A stretch of 64,000 nucleotides of DNA. It comes from DAOTWY01 sp003696565. Its GTDB lineage: Bacteria > Chloroflexota > Anaerolineae > Aggregatilineales > Phototrophicaceae. The translations under genes were made by a program, and so were the position numbers. Of this stretch, positions 1 through 9,124 are shown one piece after another. Each line of letters starts with the position of its first letter. Position 1 is the stretch's first letter. The notes beneath the pieces were generated by a model, which worked only from the letters and a program-made list of their open reading frames with translations, was not told where the DNA came from and ran no database searches. Location: positions 1 through 64,000 of the forward strand of contig DAOTWY010000137.1 of NCBI GenBank assembly GCA_034435635.1, given 5' to 3'.

Positions 1-57
1 CGTAATGCTTCAATATGGCAACATGCCTATGACCAGTTAATCAATGAGGGGAATTAA
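1..57 (+). CDS. 3' end of an unidentified gene
   Basis: Frame 1 stays open from base 1 to a TAA at 55-57, giving the last 18 residues of a protein that begins outside the window (Trp6, His8 and Tyr10 stand out). It is too short to place in a family, and such a short open frame could be chance. About 210 bases without a convincing gene or promoter follow before hpt. Confidence 0.35.
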   Translation, partial: RNASIWQHAYDQLINEGN

Positions 58-266
58 CCAATTATTCACCTTAAAATCTCACAGTAGCGAACAACTCTTA
101 ACCCTTTGTGTTTTAGCGGATGCTCTTTAAGACAGAAAATTATTAGCACGTTTTTTGAGGGCGTGGGGATGAATGACACACGCTGTTTTAATTTTCAAGC
201 GGCATTCGTTAAAATCATGTAAGTTATACAGAACACATTTATCATCTTGGCACAGGATAGAGATGC

Positions 267-830
267 ATGCCAGCACCCTATGAGAAATATCTGAAAGAGA
301 TCATGATTGACACGGAGACCTTGCATCAGCGTGTGGCAGAACTTGGTGCGGTCATTTCCAGTGATTATGCTGATTGTGATGCGTTGTTGCTGATTTGTAT
401 TTTAAAAGGGGGGGTGATGTTTTTGACTGATTTAACCCGACACATCACCGTCCCACATGAAATTGATTTTATGGCGGTTTCTAGTTATGGCAAAGGTGCG
501 CGTTCAACAACAAAAAATGTCCGCATTGTTATGGATTTATCCATCAGTTTAGCGGGAAAACATGTGTTGATCGTGGAAGACATCATCGACAGCGGTTATA
601 CCTTAGACTTTGTCATGCGTATGTTGCAATCGCGTCAACCAGCTAGCCTGAGGCTGTGTACCTTGCTGAATAAGCAATCGCGTAGAGAAGTCCAAATTCC
701 AATACATTATGTCGGTTTTGAAATCGAGGATAAATTTGTATTTGGTTATGGTTTAGATTTAGATGAAAAATTCCGTAATGTGCCATTTATTGGTGTGGTG
801 GATTTAGACGCATTGAAGGCAGATTCATGA
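267..830 (+). CDS. hpt: hypoxanthine phosphoribosyltransferase
   Basis: Purine salvage enzyme that joins hypoxanthine or guanine to PRPP to make IMP or GMP in the cytosol. The 187-residue length is normal for the family. The LKGG loop is at 46-49, and the PRPP-binding signature EDIIDSGYT lies at about 104-112. The C-terminal FVFGYGLD and the FRNVPFIGV tail are also typical. The ATG at 267 has AGGA ten bases upstream; an internal ATG at codon 13 is less likely because the residues before it match the usual N-terminal helix. The stop overlaps the start of cca by four bases, so the two genes are probably translationally coupled. Confidence 0.93.
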   Translation: MPAPYEKYLKEIMIDTETLHQRVAELGAVISSDYADCDALLLICILKGGVMFLTDLTRHITVPHEIDFMAVSSYGKGARSTTKNVRIVMDLSISLAGKHVLIVEDIIDSGYTLDFVMRMLQSRQPASLRLCTLLNKQSRREVQIPIHYVGFEIEDKFVFGYGLDLDEKFRNVPFIGVVDLDALKADS

Positions 831-2278
831 CTGCGCTAGCCCCTAAAACCCCACAACGTCCGCTTATCTGGACGGATACAGTGTTGGATTTACAGGATTT
901 ATTGCGTGAGGCAGCGCAACCGATTTATATTGTTGGGGGTGCTGTGCGGGATGCTTATTTGCACCGTCCGCTGCATGATCTGGATTTAGCGGTGCCGTGC
1001 GATGCCATCAAGTTAGGTCGGCAGATTGCTAATGCGTGGCACGGTGATGTTTATGTGCTGGATGATGAGCGGGATGTTGCGCGCGTGTTGTTAGATCGTC
1101 CTGATGGGCGGTTTGTTGTTGATATTGCCCGTTACCGAGGGGATGAGCTATTAGCGGATTTGATGGATCGCGATTTTACAATCAATGCCATGGCGGTTGA
1201 CCTTAAGGGAGACCTAACGCATTTGATTGATCCATTAGGTGGCGAACAAGATTTGATTGATCGCACGTTACGCCAGTGCCATGCTCAAGCGATTGATGAT
1301 GACCCAATTCGTGCTTTGAGGGCTGTTCGGCAAAGTGTACAACTGGGCACACGTATTGAACCAGAGACTTTACAGGCTATCCGTGAAGGTGCGTATCGCA
1401 TTTTAGATGTATCTGCTGAGCGTGTGCGTGATGAATTTTGGAAAATATTATCCCTGCCCAAAGCGCATACTGCCCTGCAAATTGCCGAGGCGATTGGGGT
1501 GTTGAACATCTTCCTGCCGGATATTACCCCCTTAAAAGGATTAACACTCCCGAAGCCACATGTATTTGATGGGTGGCGGCACACCTTAATGACAATTGAA
1601 AAATTGCGCGGTGTTTTACAGACGATTAGCCCACAACGAACAGATTTAACCGCTGCCGTGTTTGATTTGGGGATGATTGTGATGACGTTGGATCGTTATC
1701 GGCGTGAGCTTCAAGCCCATATTGCTCAACATTGGGCGGATGAGCGTACTCATGATGCCCTGCTGAACTTTGGCGCATTGATGCACTATACCGGCATGCC
1801 AAATGAAACTGCTGCTGGGCGTTTGACTCAAGCGCGTGCCGGCGATTTACGGTTGAGCAACGACGAAAAACGGCGGATTACAACGGTTGTCTCACATTTT
1901 CGGGATGTATTCCATGTGCCGTTAGATGATTTACACATGCATCGTTTTTGGCGGGCGCATCAGGCGGCGGGTGTTGACCTTTGTCTTTTGGCGATGGCAA
2001 ATTACTTGGCGACGCATGGGCACGAACTCAATCAAGATTCATGGATTGCATTATTAGAACGAATAGGGATATTGTTAGAAGCCTATTATCGACGTTATGA
2101 TCAGATTGTGGAACCGACACCATTGATTAATGGGGATGATCTGATACACGAATTAGGGATGCAGCCAGGCAAGCAGATTGGTGATCTACTCACATATCTG
2201 CGAGAAGGGCAGGTAATTGGCGAAATTACCACCCGTGAGGATGCATTAAATGCAGCGCGGCAGTGGTTGCAGCATTAG
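827..2278 (+). CDS. cca: CCA-adding enzyme / poly(A) polymerase family protein
   Basis: Class II nucleotidyltransferase that adds or repairs the 3' CCA of tRNA, or polyadenylates RNA. Visible motifs are GGAVRD (37-42), the metal-binding DLDLAV (51-56), RDFTINAMAV (about 115-124) and DDPIRALRAV (about 158-167). The 483-residue length fits the long bacterial form with a C-terminal domain. Where an HD phosphohydrolase domain would show an HD pair, this protein reads ALMHYTGMP, so any HD centre looks lost. CCA-adding and poly(A) polymerase activity cannot be told apart from these motifs alone. It starts inside the hpt stop codon (ATGA overlap). Confidence 0.88.
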   Translation: MTALAPKTPQRPLIWTDTVLDLQDLLREAAQPIYIVGGAVRDAYLHRPLHDLDLAVPCDAIKLGRQIANAWHGDVYVLDDERDVARVLLDRPDGRFVVDIARYRGDELLADLMDRDFTINAMAVDLKGDLTHLIDPLGGEQDLIDRTLRQCHAQAIDDDPIRALRAVRQSVQLGTRIEPETLQAIREGAYRILDVSAERVRDEFWKILSLPKAHTALQIAEAIGVLNIFLPDITPLKGLTLPKPHVFDGWRHTLMTIEKLRGVLQTISPQRTDLTAAVFDLGMIVMTLDRYRRELQAHIAQHWADERTHDALLNFGALMHYTGMPNETAAGRLTQARAGDLRLSNDEKRRITTVVSHFRDVFHVPLDDLHMHRFWRAHQAAGVDLCLLAMANYLATHGHELNQDSWIALLERIGILLEAYYRRYDQIVEPTPLINGDDLIHELGMQPGKQIGDLLTYLREGQVIGEITTREDALNAARQWLQH

Positions 2279-2298
2279 ATCACAAAAAAGTGTCGTGT

Positions 2299-2379
2299 GG
2301 GGATAAACTCGCAGGCGGGTGTTGACTGGATCATGAATGGGGGCGTGGCATGCCAGGGGATAAATCCCCTGAGCAACAT
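2299..2379 (-). repeat. dispersed intergenic repeat, copy A
   Basis: One of four related intergenic segments. Read on the minus strand it has a block close to GGATAAATCCCCTGGCAAC, then CCCCCATTCATG, then a GC-rich stretch ending TTATCCCC. It contains a tight hairpin (CAGGGGAT 2354-2361, ATCCCCTG 2364-2371) and sits between the convergent cca and the minus-strand gene ending at 2380, where it could also end transcription from either side. The other copies are near 47555, 57066 and 59886. Confidence 0.55.
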
Positions 2380-2808
2380 TTAGATACTATCCAATTCTGC
2401 TAACCGCAGACTGGCATCTTCTTCTGGCACTTCAAATTCATGTGTCATTGCTAACGGGTTGCGTGCACTCCTTGGCAAGCTATTGACCATTTCACGCGGC
2501 ATAATTAGCATGCGTGCAAATGCTTTGATGTTTTCTTCGTCTTTGCGCAAGATATCTAATAAACCCCGTGCTTTTCCCCAAGGACTTGTGGCAACATGGC
2601 GAGCAAGAAGCCGTGCTAATGACATACGTGGCGAATACTGATCCCGAATGCTCAAAAACGTCCCGGAAATTTGATTGACATCGACGGTTTCCCACATGTT
2701 ATTTTTAGGATCACGCAGCATTGTTTCAATTGGGACTGGTGGGGCATAAATTTCAAAGGTTTTGATTAATTCTTCAGCTATCTGTTCAAGACGCTCTAAA
2801 TCACCCAT
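2380..2808 (-). CDS. degenerate ImmA/IrrE-like (DUF955-like) protein
   Basis: Small cytosolic protein of 142 residues. The N-terminal helix (AEELIKTFEIYAPPVPIE, about 11-28) and the later FARMLIMP (97-104) resemble the ImmA/IrrE metalloprotease fold, in which a FAxxLLMP motif follows the HEXXH zinc site. Here the region where HEXXH would be expected reads SLARLLARH (63-71), so no zinc protease is predicted. A regulatory or binding role is inference only. Its start overlaps the end of rsmD by eight bases and both are read from the same strand. Confidence 0.6.
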   Translation of the reverse strand: MGDLERLEQIAEELIKTFEIYAPPVPIETMLRDPKNNMWETVDVNQISGTFLSIRDQYSPRMSLARLLARHVATSPWGKARGLLDILRKDEENIKAFARMLIMPREMVNSLPRSARNPLAMTHEFEVPEEDASLRLAELDSI

Positions 2809-3373
2809 TATCCTTTTCCTGTGGTGTAGACTTTATTTGCAGGAATAATAACATAGTTTTGCCGTATTGCCGCTGATCCGTTAGTTCCAGGTTAGAAAGT
2901 GAGAGTGGCTCATATTCTGATGGGTCAATTTGTACGATCACTTCCTCCCCAATCCACTGTGGTTTATGATCCAATAGTTGTAAAGTTTGTAACCATAAGC
3001 CTTGATATTGCGGTGGGGCGACATATAAAAAATCATAAGGGTGGGGTGTGCCGCTTAGAACTTTAAGCACATCGGCGCGGCGAACAGTGGCACGATCTGC
3101 TAACCGTGTTATCGCCAAGTTTTGATGAATCGTTTTGATAGCGTATTGATCCATATCTGTAAACAGGGCGTGTTTTGCCCCGCGGCTAAGTGCTTCAATA
3201 CCAACAGCACCGGTTCCAGCAAAACAATCAAAAATGGTTGCATCAATAATCCGCCGTCCAATGATACTGAATAACGCTTCTTTGACTCGATCCATAATCG
3301 GACGTGTCGTATTCCCTGGAACAAGTTTTAATCTGCGCCCTTTTGCGCTACCAGCAATAACTCGATGCGACAT
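2801..3373 (-). CDS. rsmD: 16S rRNA (guanine966-N2)-methyltransferase RsmD family
   Basis: SAM-dependent methyltransferase expected to modify the exocyclic amine of a guanine in 16S rRNA helix 31. The N-terminal VIAGSAKGRRL and RPIMDRVKEALFSII, and the SAM loop DCFAGTGAVG (49-58) with SRGAKHALFTDMD after it, are diagnostic. The length, 190 residues, is usual. Motif IV, normally DPPY, reads APPQY (119-123), so the first catalytic acid is absent (see findings). It lies ten bases after the URO-D-like gene and overlaps the following gene. Confidence 0.85.
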   Translation of the reverse strand: MSHRVIAGSAKGRRLKLVPGNTTRPIMDRVKEALFSIIGRRIIDATIFDCFAGTGAVGIEALSRGAKHALFTDMDQYAIKTIHQNLAITRLADRATVRRADVLKVLSGTPHPYDFLYVAPPQYQGLWLQTLQLLDHKPQWIGEEVIVQIDPSEYEPLSLSNLELTDQRQYGKTMLLFLQIKSTPQEKDNG

Positions 3374-3383
3374 TGTTTTGTCC

Positions 3384-4364
3384 TTAACTCATGACTTCCA
3401 CAGCTTCACGTACTGCCCATAAATTTGACCAGGGTGCGGTGACCGGTACAACATCATTTGCTCCAAGAATAAGACGACGGTGAGCAAACTCTTGCTGTAT
3501 CTGGCGTGCTATTGTTTTAATCACTGTTGGCGTGCCTAAATTAAGATGTGCTTCTGCTTCTACGCCGAGGCAAAACGCGCCACTGAATTTAGCGCGGGCT
3601 GTCGTTAAATCTGGATTTTTGGCGCAGGTATCCCAATGGATCACTGGTAACGGGTATGTTATGGCTAAATCAAACATCGGGGCAAGCCTGCCAACGTGTA
3701 AAATATTAAGCCACCAACGATCGGGGCAGCTTTCTAACACTTTTCGATCATACGGGACACCAAATGCCTGATATTCTGCCTCAGACATGGTGACAAAATC
3801 CGCCTCAGACATGACATAATAAATGCCAACTATCCCCACTCGCCGCAGAGAGTCGATTAAGCGCATGGTGTTTTCTGTAATGGCATTCATCCCTGTACGA
3901 AAGCGATCCTCTTCTGTGCGCATATGACGGAGCATTAAGTCATGACCGGCGAGCATTGCTGCTTGTGTCAGTGGGCTATAAACTGTGGCAATCACTGGCG
4001 TGTCATCAGTCGTAATTAATTGCAGGGTTTCTAGCATTTTACCGGTTTCTCCCCGCAAAGGATCAATCGGACGGAGATCTGTCCAGTGTAAGGAGCGAGT
4101 TATCATGTGGCGGATGATTTCTCGGCGACCAGAGGGATGTCCTTGCCATTCAGTTTGAACACCAAATCCTGCCACACTGACGGTTGGCGCAGGGGTTAAA
4201 TTGATGAAGTCCCAATCATATTGCTGTTGGTATGCTTGTATTGCCCTAGCGAAATCTGCCGCCCGCAGATCATCGCCAGGGAAATAACGCCACAAGGCGA
4301 CAGGGGTTCGGTCTGTCGCCTCGCCGAGTAATGTTTTTTCTAGGCGTGCTTGCTTAGAAGTCAT
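3384..4364 (-). CDS. uroporphyrinogen decarboxylase (URO-D) superfamily protein
   Basis: TIM-barrel protein of 326 residues related to HemE and to the MtaA/CmuA corrinoid methyltransferases. The family start RLEKTLLGEATDRTPVALWRY (here split as RLEKTLLGEA and TDRTPVALWRY) and the C-terminal ILGANDVVPVTAPWSNL support this. It is shorter than typical HemE, and no heme or corrinoid genes are nearby, so the substrate is unknown. It is followed by rsmD after ten bases and preceded by a TPR gene on the same strand. A true HemE function is less likely than a divergent family member. Confidence 0.72.
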   Translation of the reverse strand: MTSKQARLEKTLLGEATDRTPVALWRYFPGDDLRAADFARAIQAYQQQYDWDFINLTPAPTVSVAGFGVQTEWQGHPSGRREIIRHMITRSLHWTDLRPIDPLRGETGKMLETLQLITTDDTPVIATVYSPLTQAAMLAGHDLMLRHMRTEEDRFRTGMNAITENTMRLIDSLRRVGIVGIYYVMSEADFVTMSEAEYQAFGVPYDRKVLESCPDRWWLNILHVGRLAPMFDLAITYPLPVIHWDTCAKNPDLTTARAKFSGAFCLGVEAEAHLNLGTPTVIKTIARQIQQEFAHRRLILGANDVVPVTAPWSNLWAVREAVEVMS

Positions 4365-4373
4365 GAATGCGAC

Positions 4374-4751
4374 TTAAACAATCCTTGCCCCCGGGGAAAC
4401 CGTCACACCAAGTTCAGCCAGGCGTTGGCTCAACATCCGAATCAACATCATATAACGGTCATCTTCAATTGACTTTAAGTTGTTGACAACACCTAACTTG
4501 CTATCTGCACTTGTTTCTGCCCGGAGCTGTTCCAAATGATCTTGTGCTAAATCATATGCTTGCTGAAAAGCTTCAATAGCGCGTTGTTTGTTACCAAGTG
4601 CGCGTTGTGCTAAACCTAATCCATAATAAGCATCAACATTTTGTGGACTATTTTGAATGATTCGGTCAAATGTGCTAACTGCCTGATCCACCTGACCAGA
4701 GCGTAAGTTTGCCCATGCTTGACCTAATTCTGGGTTTATAATTTTCGGCAT
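4374..4751 (-). CDS. small TPR protein
   Basis: A 125-residue cytosolic protein with two tetratricopeptide units. The first, about 9-42, has AWANLRSGQVDQAVSTFDRII; the second, about 43-76, has AYYGLGLAQRALGNKQRAIEAF. A helical tail follows. TPRs bind other proteins; the partner is unknown. It is the first gene of a minus-strand run ending with the ImmA-like protein, and its upstream region is shared with the divergent PucR regulator. A possible minus-strand -10 (TAAAAT) lies around 4790. Confidence 0.75.
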   Translation of the reverse strand: MPKIINPELGQAWANLRSGQVDQAVSTFDRIIQNSPQNVDAYYGLGLAQRALGNKQRAIEAFQQAYDLAQDHLEQLRAETSADSKLGVVNNLKSIEDDRYMMLIRMLSQRLAELGVTVSPGARIV

Positions 4752-4825
4752 AATATAACCTCACTCGTTTATTCGTAAGTGACGCTGTATTTTAACTGAT
4801 AGTAGGCAATAAGTAAAACACTGGG

Positions 4826-4855
4826 TTGTGATTCCAACACGATTTGAGCTATAGT
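4826..4855 (+). promoter_or_regulatory. candidate promoter of PucR gene
   Basis: TTGTGA (4826-4831) and TATAGT (4850-4855) are separated by 18 bases, upstream of the regulator at 4976. The match is moderate, and the implied leader of roughly 115 bases is long. The intergenic region 4752-4963 holds no other gene. Confidence 0.35.
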
Positions 4856-4975
4856 TAATTAGGGGTTGCATCATCACTTTGCTTTGGAATGGGATTATCT
4901 TGTTAGAAGTTTTGAGTCGTTATTTCACTAAAAACTTCCGGCTTTTGGCTTAGTTTACGGAGTTTGGAAATCAGT

Positions 4976-6631
4976 ATGTCCGAAAATAATGTGGCAACCC
5001 TACAAGCTTTGTTACAATTCGCACTCCCGTTGGGTACAACACTCGTCGCCGGTTCGCCAGAAACGAGTATCACCTGGGCGGTGACAATCCGCGCTCAACC
5101 CCCAGCTTTTCCAGATATTTCTGGCGGTGAGTTAGCTCTGATTTCGATGGATGTGCTGCGTAGTTATGATAATCGTATCACCCTAGCTGATGTCGCTGGT
5201 AGGCTGGCTGAAGTTGGTGTTCGTGCTATTGCCGTGCGTGAGCATATCCCACAAGATGCCATTGATTTGGCAAATCAGCATGGCATTTGCTTGTTGATGC
5301 TGCCAGATGACAGCAGTTTAACAGGTGTGGAGCGGGCAATTAACAAGTTGATCGTCAACCAATCTGCACAATTAACCCAACGAGCGATGGAAGTGCAACG
5401 CAAGCTTGCCGCATTAGTGGCAGAAAACCGTGATCTTAACAGTTTGTTAGCCATTATAGCCCGCGCTACGGCTAAGCCGGTTGTCGTGCATGATGATGCA
5501 GGCGTGTTGATGTCCCAGGTGTATCCGAATGTGTCTCGTAGTCACAGTGGGCGCGCCTTGCTTCAAAGTGTGCCATACAGTGCATTTCAAAATTGGCTTA
5601 AGCGGGATGCGCCCCGTATACAAGGGATGATTGTCGAAAGCCCAATTGGACACACGACTGTGCTACAGGTGGAAAAGCGCGTGGCAGGGTATCTTTCTTT
5701 GGTGGATACAACCGAGACTCTGAATGAATTTGAAGAGTTGGTGCTGACATATGGCGCGGATGTTTGTTCAATTGAATTGGCTAAAAGTCGTGCGATCTCC
5801 GCAGCGGTTGAGCAAGCACGTGGCGATTGGGTGCAAATGTGGCTGAGTGGCACACCCGCAGATGATGATTTGCTGATTACACGGGCAGCACAAGCCGGTT
5901 TTGATATTGAAACGCGATTTGTCACAGTGGTTTACCGGGCAACGACACAAGCAGGCTCGTCATTACCACTTGAATCACTGATTTCGCTTGTGCGTGATGA
6001 TATGCATCGGCGGCAATATAATGGCGCAGTTGGGCAATATGTTGACGTGATTGTTGCCTTGTATCCTATCACGGATGAATCAAGCTTGGCACGCTTACGG
6101 ATGATTGTGGAGGAGACACGTCAACAATTAGCTTCTCGTACACCAAGCGGTGTTGTTACAGCTGGGATCAGCCGCCCATGTGATAGCCTGAGTCAGCTCA
6201 GAGAAAGCTATCGTGAAGCCAAAGATGCCATCAGTATTTCTGGTGAACTTGGTGAGCGTGAAGGCTCAACCTATTATGGTGATCTCAAACTCTATCAACT
6301 TTTGCTTGGCTTAAAAGAAAAGAACCTCAAACAGCTTAGACGGTTCTATGATGAATCATTGCGCCCATTGGTAGAGCATGACGAGCGCAAACAAGGAGAC
6401 TTAATCCGTACGTTAAATGGCTTTTTTGAGGCGAATGGTAACCTGGCAAAGGCAGCGGTTGATTTAGATGTTCATCGTAACACGTTAGTTTATCGTTTAG
6501 AGCGTATTAGTGAGCTTACCGGTTTAGATTTAAACGATGCGGATAATCGTTTGATCTTACATTTGGCGTTGAAGATTCAGCGTGTTTTGGCGACATTGCC
6601 TAGTGAAGATTATACACCGGAGTGGGTTTAG
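4976..6631 (+). CDS. PucR family transcriptional regulator
   Basis: DNA-binding regulator of about 551 residues. The N-terminal half matches the PucR sensing domain (FALPLGTTLVAG, GGELALIS, VRAIAVREHIP, GICLLMLP). A central region follows, and the C-terminal PucR helix-turn-helix reads NLAKAAVDLDVHRNTLVYRL, ending in ADNRLILHLALKI. Family members sense purine or amino-acid metabolites. The ATG at 4976 is preferred: GGAG at 4959-4962 lies 13 bases ahead of it, whereas an in-frame TTG at 4964 is only one base from that site. A second paralog is encoded at 39398-41047. No obvious target operon is adjacent. Confidence 0.88.
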   Translation: MSENNVATLQALLQFALPLGTTLVAGSPETSITWAVTIRAQPPAFPDISGGELALISMDVLRSYDNRITLADVAGRLAEVGVRAIAVREHIPQDAIDLANQHGICLLMLPDDSSLTGVERAINKLIVNQSAQLTQRAMEVQRKLAALVAENRDLNSLLAIIARATAKPVVVHDDAGVLMSQVYPNVSRSHSGRALLQSVPYSAFQNWLKRDAPRIQGMIVESPIGHTTVLQVEKRVAGYLSLVDTTETLNEFEELVLTYGADVCSIELAKSRAISAAVEQARGDWVQMWLSGTPADDDLLITRAAQAGFDIETRFVTVVYRATTQAGSSLPLESLISLVRDDMHRRQYNGAVGQYVDVIVALYPITDESSLARLRMIVEETRQQLASRTPSGVVTAGISRPCDSLSQLRESYREAKDAISISGELGEREGSTYYGDLKLYQLLLGLKEKNLKQLRRFYDESLRPLVEHDERKQGDLIRTLNGFFEANGNLAKAAVDLDVHRNTLVYRLERISELTGLDLNDADNRLILHLALKIQRVLATLPSEDYTPEWV

Positions 6632-6702
6632 TTAGGTCTTTCGGATGATTTCCACATGGTGGCGGTATGATTTTATATAATTAATTTCTGAAGATACGTG
6701 TT

Positions 6703-9024
6703 TTATTGCACATTTAAACGTACAGGTAACACCAATCGCTCGCCAATAAATTCTCCACTAGAACTAAAGAAGTTCACTTTGCTTTCTGGTGGGCAGGTTG
6801 GGTTGCAATATGTTAGAATGACCGCAATTCGGTAGTCTCCTGGTGGGATTGTCGCGGTCGAAATACGGTGCGGGTCTAGCACATATTCGCCTGTTATCCA
6901 ACGATGGGTTGGATACCCCCCAGGATAACGCGCTGAGGTAATTCGCCAGCGTGGGCTGGTCTGTGGTGCATCGGCATCGACCAAATAAACTTGAACACGA
7001 TAGTTTTGCAACAAGCGGCGGGAAGCCCGCCATGCCAATGTCACCATCACATCATCCCCAACATGATAATCCGCACCAGAATGAACCTGAAACGCTAACA
7101 TCTCCATGCCAACATCTGTCCGTGCGCGCACCCCAATATAGCCATCTAACCCCGCGCCGGAACGTGGATACAGTGTATATGGTGCACCAGGCACAACAAA
7201 CAATAAAATCACCAAGCCAAAACCAGCACAAATCAAACCAAGTAAGCGTGCATCTTCTACCAATAACAACTGAACATCATCATAAAACACCCGTGTTTCA
7301 TCTCGTAATAATCGAATAACTGTAAATAACAAAATCAATAGTAGTGAAGTGAGTGAAATAAACCGCGCTAAATCACGCTGGGGGGTGGAGCCATAGTTGA
7401 TTTCTAAGTTTGCATTGGTGGTGGCTTCTGGGATTGTCACAACCATCAAACCGGTTTGTGGGTCTGGGTCTAGGCTGACTTGACGATTGTTAAGCGTGGC
7501 ATACCATCCTGGTGCATAGGCACGCAATACGTCAAAACGTGTTAAAGAACGTGTGCTCACTTGATAACGGTCAGAATGTGTGCGGCTAAACAATAAGTTC
7601 GCTTGTCGGTCACCTGTTAAGCGTGCGGGTGGAATACGAATAACCTGCCCTGTTTGATACCCAGTTATCAAGGTGGTGCTGGGCGTAATTGGTTCATTTA
7701 ATGTTAGTGGCAAATCTGCACCGGGGGGGAGTGCTGCCACGCCCAACCCTTCGATTTCATAATTAATTTGGGTGGCTGGGTCTAATGTGTCTAAATCTGC
7801 TTCCCACCGGGGGGATAACCAAGCCGGAAAAGATAAGGCAAGAATGCCTAATAGTAACAATGGGAGTATGACACGGTGCTGTGTTTTTAGTAATTGTTCA
7901 CATAAACTCAGTGCTGCGCTACCGCCAACGGATAGGCAAAACACTGCGCCACCCATCACCCAGATTTGTTGCGTCCACAAACAGATCAACAGTAAAACCA
8001 CCCCGATAAATAAAAAAACACCCTGTTTCCATCGGCGTAGTTGATAAACTGCTAGTGCTGCCAAGAGGCTGAAGCTGATTCCTAAGTAGCCCAATGTGAT
8101 TTGTGGATGATTGATTTGGGCATTTAAGTCAATTCGCCTTAATGGCGCAAATAACCCGCTAAGTGTGATGGATGCCGGCAATGGTTCATAGGCTGGTGGT
8201 TGCCAGCGTACAAGCCCGTGTTCTAACCAGGCTGGCAACCAATAAATTGATGCCAGCCCCACGCCACACAACATCGCCATACTTAATAGGATATATCTTC
8301 CACGATTCGCTGGTGTAATACACATCAATATGATTGCCAGTCCGCCGGTTAAGATTGCAAATGGTATATCTGTTAGTATCAGGGCTGCAAATAATCCTGC
8401 TAGCCAAATAGCATCCATAGAATGATTTAACAGCAAGACACGGTTAGCAGCCCATAACACTGCCGGTAATAACGCTAATGCCATCATATCCGGTAAATCG
8501 CCAATGACGTGCGGCACAGTCAAGCCGACGTATGGGCTATACACATAAAGCAGGGCGGCGATAACGCCTGCACCGGCACCAGCCCAGCGCATTACAAACA
8601 CATAGGTCATCACGCCTGCTGTAATGAGGGAAAGCGCATAAACCATCCGTACAGCTAACAGGGTGTCATCAAAAAAGAGTAAATCCAATGCAGCAGCTGT
8701 ATAAGGTGCCCCGGGGGGATAATAATTGGGGATGGGTGCGCCATAGCCATAAACTGCGGGCGCGCTCCAACGGGGATAGATCACCCCCTCGCGCAGCGAC
8801 TCACGATAGTTATAAGCCATGTAAGCGTAATTTTGTGTTGCGTTGTTATCCGGTAAGCCTTCTTGTAGGAAAAACGCCCAAGCAAGCAGCAGGCTGAAAA
8901 ACATCACAACTAATACGCCCCAATCCACGCTGCGGCGTGCTTGTTTCATCCATAGTGGTAAATCGGCTTCTATTAATGTGATGTCTAGGTTTTGTGGTTT
9001 CATCATTTTAACTAATTTAACCAA
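6703..9024 (-). CDS. polytopic membrane protein, GT-C glycosyltransferase-like
   Basis: 773 residues. About a dozen hydrophobic segments run from residue 35 to 620, and a soluble beta-rich C-terminal domain (about 640-773) is probably outside the membrane. The first loop (NNATQNYAYMAYNYRESL, then YPRW and YGYGAPIPNYYPP) resembles the luminal loop of GT-C and YfhO-type enzymes that use lipid-linked sugars. A further membrane pair lies near 560-580. The exact donor and acceptor are unknown. It is convergent with the PucR gene and divergent from the MFS gene. Alternative starts exist at codons 7 and 8. Confidence 0.65.
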   Translation of the reverse strand: MVKLVKMMKPQNLDITLIEADLPLWMKQARRSVDWGVLVVMFFSLLLAWAFFLQEGLPDNNATQNYAYMAYNYRESLREGVIYPRWSAPAVYGYGAPIPNYYPPGAPYTAAALDLLFFDDTLLAVRMVYALSLITAGVMTYVFVMRWAGAGAGVIAALLYVYSPYVGLTVPHVIGDLPDMMALALLPAVLWAANRVLLLNHSMDAIWLAGLFAALILTDIPFAILTGGLAIILMCITPANRGRYILLSMAMLCGVGLASIYWLPAWLEHGLVRWQPPAYEPLPASITLSGLFAPLRRIDLNAQINHPQITLGYLGISFSLLAALAVYQLRRWKQGVFLFIGVVLLLICLWTQQIWVMGGAVFCLSVGGSAALSLCEQLLKTQHRVILPLLLLGILALSFPAWLSPRWEADLDTLDPATQINYEIEGLGVAALPPGADLPLTLNEPITPSTTLITGYQTGQVIRIPPARLTGDRQANLLFSRTHSDRYQVSTRSLTRFDVLRAYAPGWYATLNNRQVSLDPDPQTGLMVVTIPEATTNANLEINYGSTPQRDLARFISLTSLLLILLFTVIRLLRDETRVFYDDVQLLLVEDARLLGLICAGFGLVILLFVVPGAPYTLYPRSGAGLDGYIGVRARTDVGMEMLAFQVHSGADYHVGDDVMVTLAWRASRRLLQNYRVQVYLVDADAPQTSPRWRITSARYPGGYPTHRWITGEYVLDPHRISTATIPPGDYRIAVILTYCNPTCPPESKVNFFSSSGEFIGERLVLPVRLNVQ

Positions 9025-9124
9025 TATTCACGATCTTCACCACACGATGATTAACAATTATTTGTAATAACGCTTGATTATGTGATAATGTAACATGATA
9101 TTAAGTTGATAACTGTTAAAAAAC

